From Oscillospiraceae bacterium (GTDB taxonomy: Bacteria > Bacillota > Clostridia > Oscillospirales > UBA929), in the NCBI GenBank assembly GCA_009780275.1, contig WRAI01000001.1, positions 1 through 64,000 of the forward strand: a stretch of 64,000 nucleotides of DNA, given 5' to 3'. The position numbers were made by a program, and so were the translations under genes. Positions 1 to 8,647 of this stretch are shown here, piece after piece. A model generated the notes under the pieces. The model worked only from the letters and a program-made list of their open reading frames with translations. It did not search any database and was not told the origin of the DNA. Each line of letters begins with the position of its first letter. Position 1 is the stretch's first letter.

Positions 1-110
1 AAGAGTTAGGCGGAAGCGTTGATCACGTCCCGGAAAAAGCAAAAGACTGGAACGGTTATCACTTTTATTTCAGAGATTTAGATGGACATTATTGGGAGAT
101 AGCATATTAA
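1..110 (+). CDS. VOC (glyoxalase/bleomycin-resistance) family protein, C-terminal end
   Basis: The reading frame is open from the window edge to a TAA at 108-110. Its last residues include FYFRDLDGHYWEIAY. The F-R-D-x-D-G-x-x-W-E-x-x pattern is the usual last strand of vicinal-oxygen-chelate proteins, where the Glu is often the final metal ligand. Only about 35 residues are visible, so the substrate cannot be named. It ends 75 bases before trpS and is probably an independent gene. Confidence 0.6.
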   Translation, partial: ELGGSVDHVPEKAKDWNGYHFYFRDLDGHYWEIAY

Positions 111-184
111 ACAACTACACCGAATAAGCATTCGCTTCACATGTAGGGAATGGCGTCCCCGACATCCCGCAAAGGAGAAACATC

Positions 185-1213
185 ATGCAAAACAACTCGC
201 AGGGGACAGCCCCCAAAACCACCATATTCAGCGGCGTAAAGCCGACGGGCGTGCCGACGCTGGGCAACTACCTCGGCGCCATGAAACATTTCGGAACACT
301 GGGCGATGACCCGGACGTGCTGGCGTTATACTGCGTTGTTGACCTGCACGCCATCACCATCCGTGTACCCCCTGCCGAACTGCGTGAAAATACCCTGACA
401 TTGCTGGCGCAGTACATCGCCTGCGGCATGAATCCCCAAAAGTGTGTGCTGTTTTTGCAAAGTCATGTGCCGGCGCACGCCGAATTGACGTGGGTGCTGG
501 ATTGCTACACCATGTTCGGCGAAATGTCGCGCATGACGCAATTCAAGGACAAGTCGGCGAAAACGCCGCAAAACATCAATGTCGGGCTGTTTAACTATCC
601 TGTGCTGATGGCGGCCGATGTGCTGCTGTATCAGGCCGACATTGTGCCGGTCGGCGAGGACCAGAAGCAGCACATGGAAGTGGCCCGTGACATTGCCGAG
701 CGGTTCAATAGTGTATATGGCGATATATTTACCATTCCCGCGCCGCAAATGCCTAAGCTGGGCGCGCGCATTATGAGTTTGCAAGACCCGTCGCGCAAAA
801 TGGACAAGAGTGACGAAAACGAGAACGCCTACATCAGCCTGCTCGATGAGCCGGACGTGATTATGAAGAAATGCAAGCGCGCCGTAACGGACAGCGAGGG
901 CGGCGTGTATGAGTCGGCGGACAAGCCCGGCGTGTCGAACCTGATGACCATATACGCCCAAGGCGCGGGCATGACAATGGCACAGGTGACGGAGCACTTC
1001 GCAGGCAAAGGCTACGGCGACTTCAAGCGCGAAGTCGGCGAGCTTGTGGTAGAACTGCTGACGCCTATTCGAGAGGAAACGGCGCGATTACTTGCCGACA
1101 AGGAATATCTGTACGGCGTTTTGCGTGATGGCGCGGCAAAAGCGGCAGATCTTGCCACACCGACGTTAAGAAAAGTATATGAGGCTGTCGGCTTTATACC
1201 GCAGGGAGGCTAA
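185..1213 (+). CDS. trpS: Tryptophanyl-tRNA synthetase
   Basis: Charges tRNA-Trp with tryptophan in the cytoplasm. At 342 residues it has the normal length of a bacterial class Ic enzyme. The N-terminal GVKPTGVPTLGNYLGA is the TrpRS form of the HIGH signature, and SRKMDKSDEN near residue 205 is the KMSKS loop. GEDQKQHMEVARDIAERF is the conserved helix in front of the anticodon-recognition part. A GGAG ribosome site lies just before the ATG. The next gene starts four bases after the stop with its own GGAGG inside the trpS 3' end, so the two are likely cotranscribed. No T-box or TRAP-like leader is visible in the short upstream gap. Confidence 0.96.
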   Translation: MQNNSQGTAPKTTIFSGVKPTGVPTLGNYLGAMKHFGTLGDDPDVLALYCVVDLHAITIRVPPAELRENTLTLLAQYIACGMNPQKCVLFLQSHVPAHAELTWVLDCYTMFGEMSRMTQFKDKSAKTPQNINVGLFNYPVLMAADVLLYQADIVPVGEDQKQHMEVARDIAERFNSVYGDIFTIPAPQMPKLGARIMSLQDPSRKMDKSDENENAYISLLDEPDVIMKKCKRAVTDSEGGVYESADKPGVSNLMTIYAQGAGMTMAQVTEHFAGKGYGDFKREVGELVVELLTPIREETARLLADKEYLYGVLRDGAAKAADLATPTLRKVYEAVGFIPQGG

Positions 1214-1217
1214 ACTC

Positions 1218-2144
1218 ATGGAATTAACCATCGTCATCCCCGTATACAACGAAGCATCAGCCATCGCACAGAATGTTGATGCTATTCAAGCGCAGCTCGC
1301 CGCTGACGGTATTGCGGCTGCGCTGATTTTGGTCGACGACGGCTCACGTGACGATAGCTGGAAGGTTATCCAAATGTTGGCGGTCGGGCGAGACAATATC
1401 ACCAGCTTACGCCTGTCACGCAACTTTGGTAAAGAAGCCGCGATTTTCGCCGGCATCAAGCAAGTGCAGACTCAATATTGCCTTGTTATGGATGCCGACT
1501 TGCAACATCCGCCGCGCTACATAAAGGATTTTTTGCAAACGGCAAAGGATACTAACATTGACATTGTCGAAGGTATAAAAGCCGATCGCGGCAAAGAAAG
1601 TTTGCGCTATAAATTGCTTGCCAAGCTCTTTTACCGTATCCTCCGCACCGTAAGTGGTGTTGATTTAGCAAACTCCTCTGACTTCAAGCTGCTCAATCGC
1701 CGGGTGATGGATGTGATCAACAGCTTCGACGAAAAAAGAGTATTTTTTCGCGGTCTGGTTGGATGGAGCGGTTTTGAGCGTGCGCAGATTGAGTTTATGG
1801 TCGACGAACGCTCAGGCGGTGAGACCAAATTTTCGACACGAAAACTCTTGGGGATGGCGGTCAACTCTATGCTGTCATATACCGGAAAGCCCATTTACCT
1901 TACGCTCTTTTTTAGCGTACTTTTTGGCATCGGGGCAATGATTTTGGGTGTGCATACGCTATATAACTACTTTGCCGGTCACGCCGTTAGCGGGTTTTCA
2001 ACGGTCATACTATTGCTGCTGACCATTGGCGCGTTGATTTTATTTTCGCTATGTATTATCGGCGCGTATATCGCGCGCATTTATGATGAGGTTAAAAATC
2101 GACCGCAATACATTATCTCGGAAACAACAAGAAAAGAGGATTAG
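1218..2144 (+). CDS. GT2 polyisoprenyl-phosphate glycosyltransferase (GtrB/DPM1-like)
   Basis: Family-2 glycosyltransferase of 308 residues. It opens with ELTIVIPVYNEASAI, has the nucleotide-binding LVDDGSRDDSW and the metal-binding DADLQHPP (DxD). Two C-terminal membrane segments (about residues 225-250 and 260-290) are followed by YDEVKNRPQYII, a tail typical of transferases that load a sugar onto undecaprenyl phosphate. The ATG at 1218 is preferred over an in-frame start at 1179 because GGGAGG at 1204-1209 precedes it. The next gene, a many-span membrane protein, begins four bases later and could be the transferase that uses the lipid-linked sugar. Confidence 0.88.
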   Translation: MELTIVIPVYNEASAIAQNVDAIQAQLAADGIAAALILVDDGSRDDSWKVIQMLAVGRDNITSLRLSRNFGKEAAIFAGIKQVQTQYCLVMDADLQHPPRYIKDFLQTAKDTNIDIVEGIKADRGKESLRYKLLAKLFYRILRTVSGVDLANSSDFKLLNRRVMDVINSFDEKRVFFRGLVGWSGFERAQIEFMVDERSGGETKFSTRKLLGMAVNSMLSYTGKPIYLTLFFSVLFGIGAMILGVHTLYNYFAGHAVSGFSTVILLLLTIGALILFSLCIIGAYIARIYDEVKNRPQYIISETTRKED

Positions 2145-2147
2145 TTC

Positions 2148-3647
2148 ATGAGTAAAGAGCAACGCAGGACGATACTGTTCTTGTTGGCGTTTGGTGCGGC
2201 GTTTTACGCAATGGCGCTGCATTTTCCGTTGTCGGGGGATGATTGGCAGTGGGGCAGCCATCATGCTATTGAAATTCCGCGGCTTAACGGGCGGTATTTG
2301 GGAAACTTAACGGCCATTATGCTGGCGAAAATGGTATGGTTGCGCCCGATTGTAATGGCGATGGCCGTGACGGCCAGTGTCTATTTCGTCTCAGCGATTT
2401 CGGCGCGTATATCCGGCGCCAAGAGCCGTGCGCCTATGTTGCTGACGGCGTTGCTGTTTATGTTGCTTACCCCCGCTATAATGCGGCAGGTTTATCCGTG
2501 GTCGTCGGGCTTTGCCAATTATGTGTTGCCAACGATGTTTGTGCTCGGCACCATCTTTTTCTTTGTGCGCAAACCGGATGCCAAAGCATGGTACATTGCC
2601 GCAGTGTGCGCGTGGGCGATATTAGGGCAATTCTTTGTCGAACATATCACATTGTATGCTGTGGCAGCTTCGTTGTTTGTGACAGGGTGGTATATTGTCA
2701 AATATAAGCGACTTCATCCCTTCTTAACGGCATTGACAGCAACATATGTGGCCGGCGCGGCCTTGATGTTCATGCATGGTGCGTACGGTGCCGAGGATTT
2801 ATACGGCAGTCATCCTATGCCAACGGGGTTGCGTGAACTGCTTGGCAATGTGTCAGAAAATTATTTTGATGTTATTAGTCCGCACGGCATTGCCAATAAT
2901 ATGTTCCTCAATGTGTTGATCGTTGTTGCTGTGCTATTGTTGATTCGATCATCGGACAAACTGAAAACACGATATACGTGGGGCGTGGGCATTGCGGCAT
3001 GTATATCGCTGTTTCCCGTGTATGTGTTTTTGCGGCAACTTCACCCGCATTTGCCGTACGCAAGACTGGTGCGATATTTTGACGGCGTGATGTCGGCACT
3101 GTTTTTTGTTGGGTTTGTTGCAGCGGTCTGTCTGTTTATGCCGCAGAGTAAGCATAAGCGACTGGTGCTTTTCGCGCTGGGTTCAGTGGCAATTTTGCTT
3201 GCACCGTTGATGGGCATCAGGCCCCTTGGACCTCGCTTATTTTTTATTGTGTATGCTATGTTGGTGCTCGCTGCAGTGAGTGTTATTATGCATCTCAAAG
3301 AGCGCAGATTGTTGCCGCAGAGTAAAATGTTGGCTGACCTTTGGCGTGTGGCGGCAAGTGTTGCATTGGCGGCAATGTTCGTTATGTTTTTTGGTGTGTA
3401 TCGACGTATCCACAACGCCGCTGAACAGCGACAAGTATTTATTGAGCAACAGTTAGCACAAACTGATTTGACGCAAGAAGAGGTTTGGATTTATATGCCG
3501 CATTTGCCGTTCGAACATTACGTTTGGGTCGGCACGCCGACGTCATATTGGAATGGGCTTATGTATCGGCGGTTTCATAACATACCCAACAATGTACGAT
3601 TTAAATTCATTTCATATGATGATTGGCAGCGAGGAAACTTCTCATGA
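2148..3647 (+). CDS. Polytopic membrane protein, GT-C/DUF6056-like
   Basis: A 499-residue protein with about ten to twelve hydrophobic helices. After the first helix it has LSGDDWQW, an acidic pair in the first external loop that is typical of GT-C fold glycosyltransferases and of the DUF6056 group. A soluble C-terminal tail of about 90 residues contains W-x-Y-M-P-H. It sits between a GT2 lipid-sugar transferase and a TagO/WecA-like enzyme, which supports a role in putting a sugar on a cell-surface polymer. Substrate and direction are unknown. Its stop overlaps the next start (ATGA), indicating translational coupling. Confidence 0.6.
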   Translation: MSKEQRRTILFLLAFGAAFYAMALHFPLSGDDWQWGSHHAIEIPRLNGRYLGNLTAIMLAKMVWLRPIVMAMAVTASVYFVSAISARISGAKSRAPMLLTALLFMLLTPAIMRQVYPWSSGFANYVLPTMFVLGTIFFFVRKPDAKAWYIAAVCAWAILGQFFVEHITLYAVAASLFVTGWYIVKYKRLHPFLTALTATYVAGAALMFMHGAYGAEDLYGSHPMPTGLRELLGNVSENYFDVISPHGIANNMFLNVLIVVAVLLLIRSSDKLKTRYTWGVGIAACISLFPVYVFLRQLHPHLPYARLVRYFDGVMSALFFVGFVAAVCLFMPQSKHKRLVLFALGSVAILLAPLMGIRPLGPRLFFIVYAMLVLAAVSVIMHLKERRLLPQSKMLADLWRVAASVALAAMFVMFFGVYRRIHNAAEQRQVFIEQQLAQTDLTQEEVWIYMPHLPFEHYVWVGTPTSYWNGLMYRRFHNIPNNVRFKFISYDDWQRGNFS

Positions 3648-4699
3648 CACATACGCACTATACACTTATCATGCTTTTTGTGGCTGGCTTGGTCGCTTTT
3701 GCAGCAACGCCACTTGTAGGCAAGTTGGCTGCTTTCATTGGCGCGATTGACGTGCCGCAGGACGAGCGGCGCATGCACAAACAGCCTATTCCGCGCTTAG
3801 GCGGATTGGCTGTCTTTGCCGGATTTATCATCGCCGTGTTGGGCATGTATGCCTTGACAGAGCAGTTGGTTATGGATTGGACGCTGGTGTGGATGCTCAT
3901 CGGTGCGGTAATGATTGTCGTCATCGGCGTCATTGATGACATTAAGCGGTTGACAGCGTGGGTGAAATTCCCTGTACAGGTCGCGGCGGCGTTGATTGCC
4001 GTGCTCGGCGGCGCGGTGATTGAAGGGTTTAGCAACCCCTTTGTCGACGGTGCGTTTGTCGAGTTGGGCATTTTTGCCGTGCCAATTTCAGTTATTTGGA
4101 TTGTGGGCATGACCAATGCCATAAACTTTATCGATGGCTTAGACGGTCTGTCCGTTGGCGTGTCGGCAATTGGTGCGATTACCATTTTTATCGTTGCAGC
4201 CATGAAAGGTAACTGGCAGATTGCTTTGTTGATGGCGGCACTTGTCGGCGGGACGCTCGGTTTTTTGCCGTATAATGTCAATCCGGCAAGTATGTTTGTC
4301 GGCGACACAGGCGCGACATTTTTAGGCTTTGTGCTAGGCGCAGTGTCGATCATGGGGCTGTTTAAGTTTACCGCTATCGTTAGCTTTGCCGTACCTTTGC
4401 TGATTTTAGGACTGCCGTTGTTTGATATGTTGTTTTCTATTGTGCGCCGCATTCGAGCAGGTAAAAGTCCTATGGAAGCCGATCGCAGCCACGTCCATCA
4501 CAAGCTCATTGATATGGGTTTTTCGCAAAAGCAATCGGTGAGCATCCTCTACGCCGTATCAGCAGTGTTGAGTATCGCTGCGGTTGTGCTTGCTGCATTC
4601 GATGAAGTGCGCGCCTTGATTTTTCTGCTTGCCGTGATGGCGGTGCTTGGCGTGGCAGCATGGGTGATTGTGACGCTGCGGCGAAATCGTAGATTGTAG
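3644..4699 (+). CDS. tagO: Undecaprenyl-phosphate GlcNAc-1-phosphate transferase (TagO/WecA family)
   Basis: Transfers a sugar-1-phosphate from a UDP-sugar to undecaprenyl phosphate, the first membrane step of teichoic acid or capsule synthesis. It has 351 residues and about ten membrane helices. The PNPT signatures are present: PQDERRMHKQPIPRLGG near the start, VIDDIKRL, NAINFIDGLDGLSVG (the catalytic Asp loop), MFVGDTGATFLGF, and ADRSHVHHKL at the last cytoplasmic loop. The HVHHKL form places it with WecA/TagO rather than MraY. The start at 3644 overlaps the previous stop. An in-frame start at 3623 lacks a better ribosome site. Confidence 0.9.
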   Translation: MTHTHYTLIMLFVAGLVAFAATPLVGKLAAFIGAIDVPQDERRMHKQPIPRLGGLAVFAGFIIAVLGMYALTEQLVMDWTLVWMLIGAVMIVVIGVIDDIKRLTAWVKFPVQVAAALIAVLGGAVIEGFSNPFVDGAFVELGIFAVPISVIWIVGMTNAINFIDGLDGLSVGVSAIGAITIFIVAAMKGNWQIALLMAALVGGTLGFLPYNVNPASMFVGDTGATFLGFVLGAVSIMGLFKFTAIVSFAVPLLILGLPLFDMLFSIVRRIRAGKSPMEADRSHVHHKLIDMGFSQKQSVSILYAVSAVLSIAAVVLAAFDEVRALIFLLAVMAVLGVAAWVIVTLRRNRRL

Positions 4700-4773
4700 A
4701 AAAGACGTCTGTGATGCCATGAATAAGGCGCGTTGAGGTCGCCATGCCCGCGAAATAAAAAGGAGGCATTTTT

Positions 4774-5580
4774 ATGTATTCACGAAAGCGTGTTAGAAAA
4801 GGTCGTGTTGTCGGTGTTGCTTTTGTTGCGCTATTTGTAGTAGGCGTTGCATTTGGTCTTGCGTGGTGGATTGTGCAGGGTGGTGACGGGGAAAGCGGCG
4901 GCGGACTCTTCAACAGACCACAATCTACACCGGCCGGAACAGAGGGAACGCCCCCCGAGCCGACGCCGCCTCCCCGGCCAACCTTAGAGTTGGCAATGAA
5001 TATCTCAACAGACAATATCGCGGCATTTTTAGAGAATCAGCAGCCGGTTGCTGCCTTTGTCGCTGAAATCCGCGCTGAATACTTTTGGCAACGCAATGGT
5101 ACACAATCGGCAGCGTTGTACCGCAGATTGTATATCGTGCAAGATGGTGTGAAAATCGAATACACCGACGCCAACGAACATGAGCGGCATGTTTGGTTCA
5201 GTGGCGGTCGTGTCTATGAATGGGTTGGGGGCGAGTACGCCCATGCACCCATTGCGAATCCGCTGCAACCCGCTGATTTCCTAAACATTCCTGAAGTTGA
5301 AACGCTGATTGTTGACAATCTAGATGGTTTGCGTGAGGTGCGCCGCGAAGTGCGCGACGGACGTGAGTTCATTTTTGTCGAACTCGTTAATGCCTCGACA
5401 AATTATCGCTATGAGCTGTATATTTCGACGGACTTCGTTCTACTTGAACAGGCGCGGGTGTATGACGACGCAGAATTGATTTATGAAATGCGCCTTGTTG
5501 CGCCGCCGTCGGAGGACGTGCCGGCGTTTGCACGGCCGCAGATAGAAGCGCCGCCGGCTGGAGATAACGATGGAACATGA
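4774..5580 (+). CDS. Membrane-anchored extracytoplasmic protein of unknown function
   Basis: 268 residues: a basic N-terminus, one membrane helix (about 12-33), a Gly/Pro-rich linker with several PTP and PPP runs, then a roughly 180-residue beta-rich domain. No lipobox cysteine follows the helix, so it is probably an uncleaved anchor. The folded part (RLYIVQDGVKIEY, GREFIFVEL, YRYELYIS, ILYE-like strands) resembles LolA/LppX-type outer-envelope lipid-binding folds, but this is a weak impression. AAAGGAGG precedes the ATG. It overlaps rsmB by 11 bases, so it belongs to the following operon. Confidence 0.6.
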   Translation: MYSRKRVRKGRVVGVAFVALFVVGVAFGLAWWIVQGGDGESGGGLFNRPQSTPAGTEGTPPEPTPPPRPTLELAMNISTDNIAAFLENQQPVAAFVAEIRAEYFWQRNGTQSAALYRRLYIVQDGVKIEYTDANEHERHVWFSGGRVYEWVGGEYAHAPIANPLQPADFLNIPEVETLIVDNLDGLREVRREVRDGREFIFVELVNASTNYRYELYISTDFVLLEQARVYDDAELIYEMRLVAPPSEDVPAFARPQIEAPPAGDNDGT

Positions 5581-6877
5581 CGTGGCACGCAAAGCGGCGT
5601 TGGCGGCGCTAGCGGAGAATCGAAAAAGCGGCACATATATCGAGCGCGCTGTCAATGACGTGACCGAGGGCCTGAGTGCCCGTGACGCTGCGTTTTGTAC
5701 GTGGCTATGCCATGGTGTAGTGCAGAATTTGACGTTGCTCGACTTCTTCATCGCGCAGAAAGCGGATCTTGCTAAAATTGAGCCGCGGGTATTGAATTGC
5801 CTGCGTCTGGGCGTATATCAACTTTTTGCGAGCGAGACAATTCCGCCCTCGGCGGCTGTTAACGAAACGGTCAACTTGGTGCGCGGCTGCGGTGCAAGCC
5901 AACGTGCCGTCAATTTCGCTAACGCCGTTATGCGCAACTTTACGAGAGATGAAAACCCGTGGGCTTTGCCGCCGCGAGAGCCTTTTGACGAGTATTGCGC
6001 CGTGCGGTACAGCTTGCCAAAATGGATGATACAATGCTTTATCGCGCGATTGGGCGAGGCAGCAGCCGAGGCGTTGTGCCAAGCCTTCCACAGCCAACCG
6101 CCTACGACCTTGCAGTTTATGGACGTCAATAAAGAAGAGTTGCGCGCGCAGTTGATGGAGGCGGGCTTGGTTGTAAGCGATAGCCAGCTTTGGTATGAGT
6201 GTTTACAAGTTAACAGTGCGGCACGACTGACATCACTGTCGGCGTGGCGTGACGGGCATATTTGGGTTGCTGATGTTGGCGCGATGCTGGCTATTGAGGC
6301 GGGCGGCGTACAACCCGGCATGAAAATTCTTGATGCCTGTGCTGCGCCGGGCGGCAAGACATTTGCGTTGGCGCGCGCGCTGAACGGTACGGGGCATATT
6401 ACGGCTTGCGATGTGCAAGCAAATAAAGTCAAAGCCTTGCAAGCCGCTGTCAAGCACATGAAGCTGGATAATGTTGACGTGTGTCGTCAAAACGCCAAAG
6501 TCTTTGTGCCGCAATGGGAAAATGCATTTGATTTAGTGGTGTGTGATTTGCCCTGTTCAGGGCTGGGTGTTATTGCTAAAAAGCCCGACATTCGATGGAA
6601 AGAGGAACATGATATTGCGCATTTGCCGGCCATGCAAGCCGATATGCTTAGTAATTTGAGCAGGTATGTTAAGCCGGGCGGCAAGTTGTTGTATGTGACT
6701 TGCACGTTGTTAGAAGAAGAAAACGAGAAAGTGGCCGAGAATTTTACGAGAAAGCACCTTGAATTTGTGCCAAAAAATTTCGAATGCTTAGGACAAACGG
6801 CGTCTAGCGTGACGCTGTGGCCGCATATACATGGGATAGACGGATTTTTCTTTGCCTCATGGGAGAAAATACAATGA
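5570..6877 (+). CDS. rsmB: 16S rRNA (cytosine-967 C5) methyltransferase RsmB
   Basis: 435 residues. An N-terminal NusB-like helical domain (about 1-140, including VNETVNLVRG) is followed by a SAM-dependent RNA m5C methyltransferase domain. Motifs seen are ILDACAAPGGKTFALA (SAM binding), DLPCSGLGVIAKKPDIRWK (motif IV with Pro-Cys) and LLYVTCTLLEEEN (motif VI with the catalytic Cys). Both cysteines needed for attack and release are present. The gene overlaps its upstream neighbour and ends in an ATGA overlap with rlmN. This pairing is standard in Firmicutes and leads into the PP2C-PASTA kinase-rsgA block. Confidence 0.95.
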   Translation: MEHDVARKAALAALAENRKSGTYIERAVNDVTEGLSARDAAFCTWLCHGVVQNLTLLDFFIAQKADLAKIEPRVLNCLRLGVYQLFASETIPPSAAVNETVNLVRGCGASQRAVNFANAVMRNFTRDENPWALPPREPFDEYCAVRYSLPKWMIQCFIARLGEAAAEALCQAFHSQPPTTLQFMDVNKEELRAQLMEAGLVVSDSQLWYECLQVNSAARLTSLSAWRDGHIWVADVGAMLAIEAGGVQPGMKILDACAAPGGKTFALARALNGTGHITACDVQANKVKALQAAVKHMKLDNVDVCRQNAKVFVPQWENAFDLVVCDLPCSGLGVIAKKPDIRWKEEHDIAHLPAMQADMLSNLSRYVKPGGKLLYVTCTLLEEENEKVAENFTRKHLEFVPKNFECLGQTASSVTLWPHIHGIDGFFFASWEKIQ

Positions 6878-7884
6878 CAGCGCTATGTTTGACGCTTGAA
6901 GACTGGCGAAATGCTCTGCCGGATGAGCCGAAATTTCGTGCCGCACAAATTTTCGGCTGGCTGCACAAGGGCATGGATTTTGACGATATGAGCAACTTGC
7001 CAAAAGCCTTGCGGGAGTGGCTAAAAAGTCGATTTGGCAGTGCATTTCCGATTATGGAAGATAAGCAGACTTCACATGATGGCACGCGCAAATATCTTTG
7101 GCGCATGCAAGACAGTGAAAAGGTTGAAAGTGTTGCCATGCAGTACAGTTATGGCTGGTCGGCGTGTTTATCGGTGCAAGTGGGTTGTCGTATGGACTGT
7201 GCATTTTGCGCCACCGCGAAAAACGGCTTTACACGCAACTTATCATCCGGTGAAATTCTGGGTCAACTGCTCGGAATGGCACGGGATATCGGCTCAATGC
7301 CGTCTAAGCTGACGTTGATGGGCATGGGTGAGCCCTTAGACAATTGGAATAACGTGCTGGCGTTTTTGCAGCTGGCACACAATCCGGATGGCTTGAACAT
7401 GGGCTATCGCCACATGTCGCTATCAACATGTGGGCTGTCCAAAGGGTTAGAGCAGTTGTTGCAAGCGGCATTGCCCATTACGTTGTCGATTTCTCTGCAT
7501 GCGCCGGATGACGCCACACGCAGCAAACTGATGCCTTGCAATAAGGCGATGGGTGTTGAACAATTGATAGATTTTGCAAAAATATATAATGACGAAACGG
7601 GTCGCAGAGTCAGCCTTGAATATGTTATGATACAAGGTGTGACTGATGCCGACACGCAGGCGGCGATGCTGGCAAAGTTGTTAAGCGGCTTTGCGGCGCA
7701 CGTCAATTTGATAGGCTTAAACGCTGTGACAGATTCAGTGTATCGCCCGTCGGACAAAGCACAAGTTAAGCGATTTGCGGCGTTGCTTGAACGGCGCGGC
7801 GTGCAGGTGACTGTGCGGAGAAAGTTGGGCGAGGATATTGATGCGGCATGTGGACAATTGAGAGCCGCTGTATACGAGGCGTGA
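6874..7884 (+). CDS. rlmN: 23S rRNA (A2503-C2)/tRNA (A37-C2) methyltransferase RlmN
   Basis: Radical-SAM methyltransferase that puts a C2 methyl group on A2503 of 23S rRNA and on A37 of some tRNAs. It has 336 residues. The cluster-binding motif is CRMDCAFC (CxxxCxxC), inside QVGCRMDCAFCATAKNGF. GMGEPLDN is the SAM-binding GEP motif. The C-terminal VRRKLGEDIDAACGQL carries the second mechanistic Cys of the RlmN pair. The start at 6874 overlaps the rsmB stop; a longer in-frame start at 6817 would only duplicate the rsmB tail. Confidence 0.96.
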   Translation: MTALCLTLEDWRNALPDEPKFRAAQIFGWLHKGMDFDDMSNLPKALREWLKSRFGSAFPIMEDKQTSHDGTRKYLWRMQDSEKVESVAMQYSYGWSACLSVQVGCRMDCAFCATAKNGFTRNLSSGEILGQLLGMARDIGSMPSKLTLMGMGEPLDNWNNVLAFLQLAHNPDGLNMGYRHMSLSTCGLSKGLEQLLQAALPITLSISLHAPDDATRSKLMPCNKAMGVEQLIDFAKIYNDETGRRVSLEYVMIQGVTDADTQAAMLAKLLSGFAAHVNLIGLNAVTDSVYRPSDKAQVKRFAALLERRGVQVTVRRKLGEDIDAACGQLRAAVYEA

Positions 7885-7902
7885 CAGGTGGGGAGTGATT
7901 TC

Positions 7903-8631
7903 ATGCGTGCGTGGGGCGCAACAGATCAAGGCAAAGCGCGTACCGACAACCAAGACGTGTACTACTTTTCGTGCGACGATGATATGGCGTTGTGCGTTGT
8001 TTGTGATGGTATAGGCGGTGCGCGGGCGGGTAAAGTTGCCAGTAAGGTGGCCTGCGATACGGCGGTTGACGAAATTAAACGGCGACGCAAAGCCGGACAA
8101 AAGGCGTCGTTGAGCGAAAAGAGTATTGCCGAAGCTGTTGAAATTGCCAACCGCGTTGTTTATCACATGTCGACGACCAATGAGAGTTACTACGGTATGG
8201 GCACAACGATGGTGGGTGCACTGATTAGTGGCGGCGAAACGCTGGTGTTCAATATCGGTGACAGCCGGGCGTATTTACTGTCGGGTAGTAAGTTGAGCCG
8301 TATCACACGCGACCATTCGGCCGTTGAACATATGGTTGAAAAGGGGGACATTACCGCCGAGGAAGCGCGCAGCCATCCCGATAAAAATTTAATTACCCGG
8401 GCGCTGGGTACGGACGAGGTTGTGGAATGTGACTTCTATCCGCTGAAAGCCAAAAAGGGCGAATGGCTGCTTTTTTGCAGTGACGGATTGAATGATATGT
8501 TGGATGACAACGAGATGGAAAACATTATGACCCGCGATGCCGACATGAGTGGTTGCTGTAAACGCCTAATCGACGCAGCAAATGCGCGGGGCGGGCTGGA
8601 TAATATTACGGTAGTTATCGTTGCTTTATAA
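7903..8631 (+). CDS. prpC: PP2C-family Ser/Thr protein phosphatase (PrpC/Stp)
   Basis: Removes phosphate from proteins modified by the neighbouring PASTA kinase. 242 residues with the PP2C metal-binding motifs in order: RTDNQD near residue 12, DGIGGARAGKVAS, GDSRAYLL, ITRDHS, SDGLNDML and DNITVVIV. The ATG at 7903 is preceded by a GGTGGGGAG stretch; a GTG five codons upstream at 7888 is possible but lacks spacing for a ribosome site. The kinase gene follows after a good AAGGAGG, in the usual phosphatase-kinase order. Confidence 0.94.
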   Translation: MRAWGATDQGKARTDNQDVYYFSCDDDMALCVVCDGIGGARAGKVASKVACDTAVDEIKRRRKAGQKASLSEKSIAEAVEIANRVVYHMSTTNESYYGMGTTMVGALISGGETLVFNIGDSRAYLLSGSKLSRITRDHSAVEHMVEKGDITAEEARSHPDKNLITRALGTDEVVECDFYPLKAKKGEWLLFCSDGLNDMLDDNEMENIMTRDADMSGCCKRLIDAANARGGLDNITVVIVAL

Positions 8632-8647
8632 GGAGGCTTATTTAAAC

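Noticed and set aside
3658-4452. 264-codon minus-strand frame opposite the TagO-like gene
   Set aside because: Composition follows the complementary membrane helices; no ribosome site or known motif.
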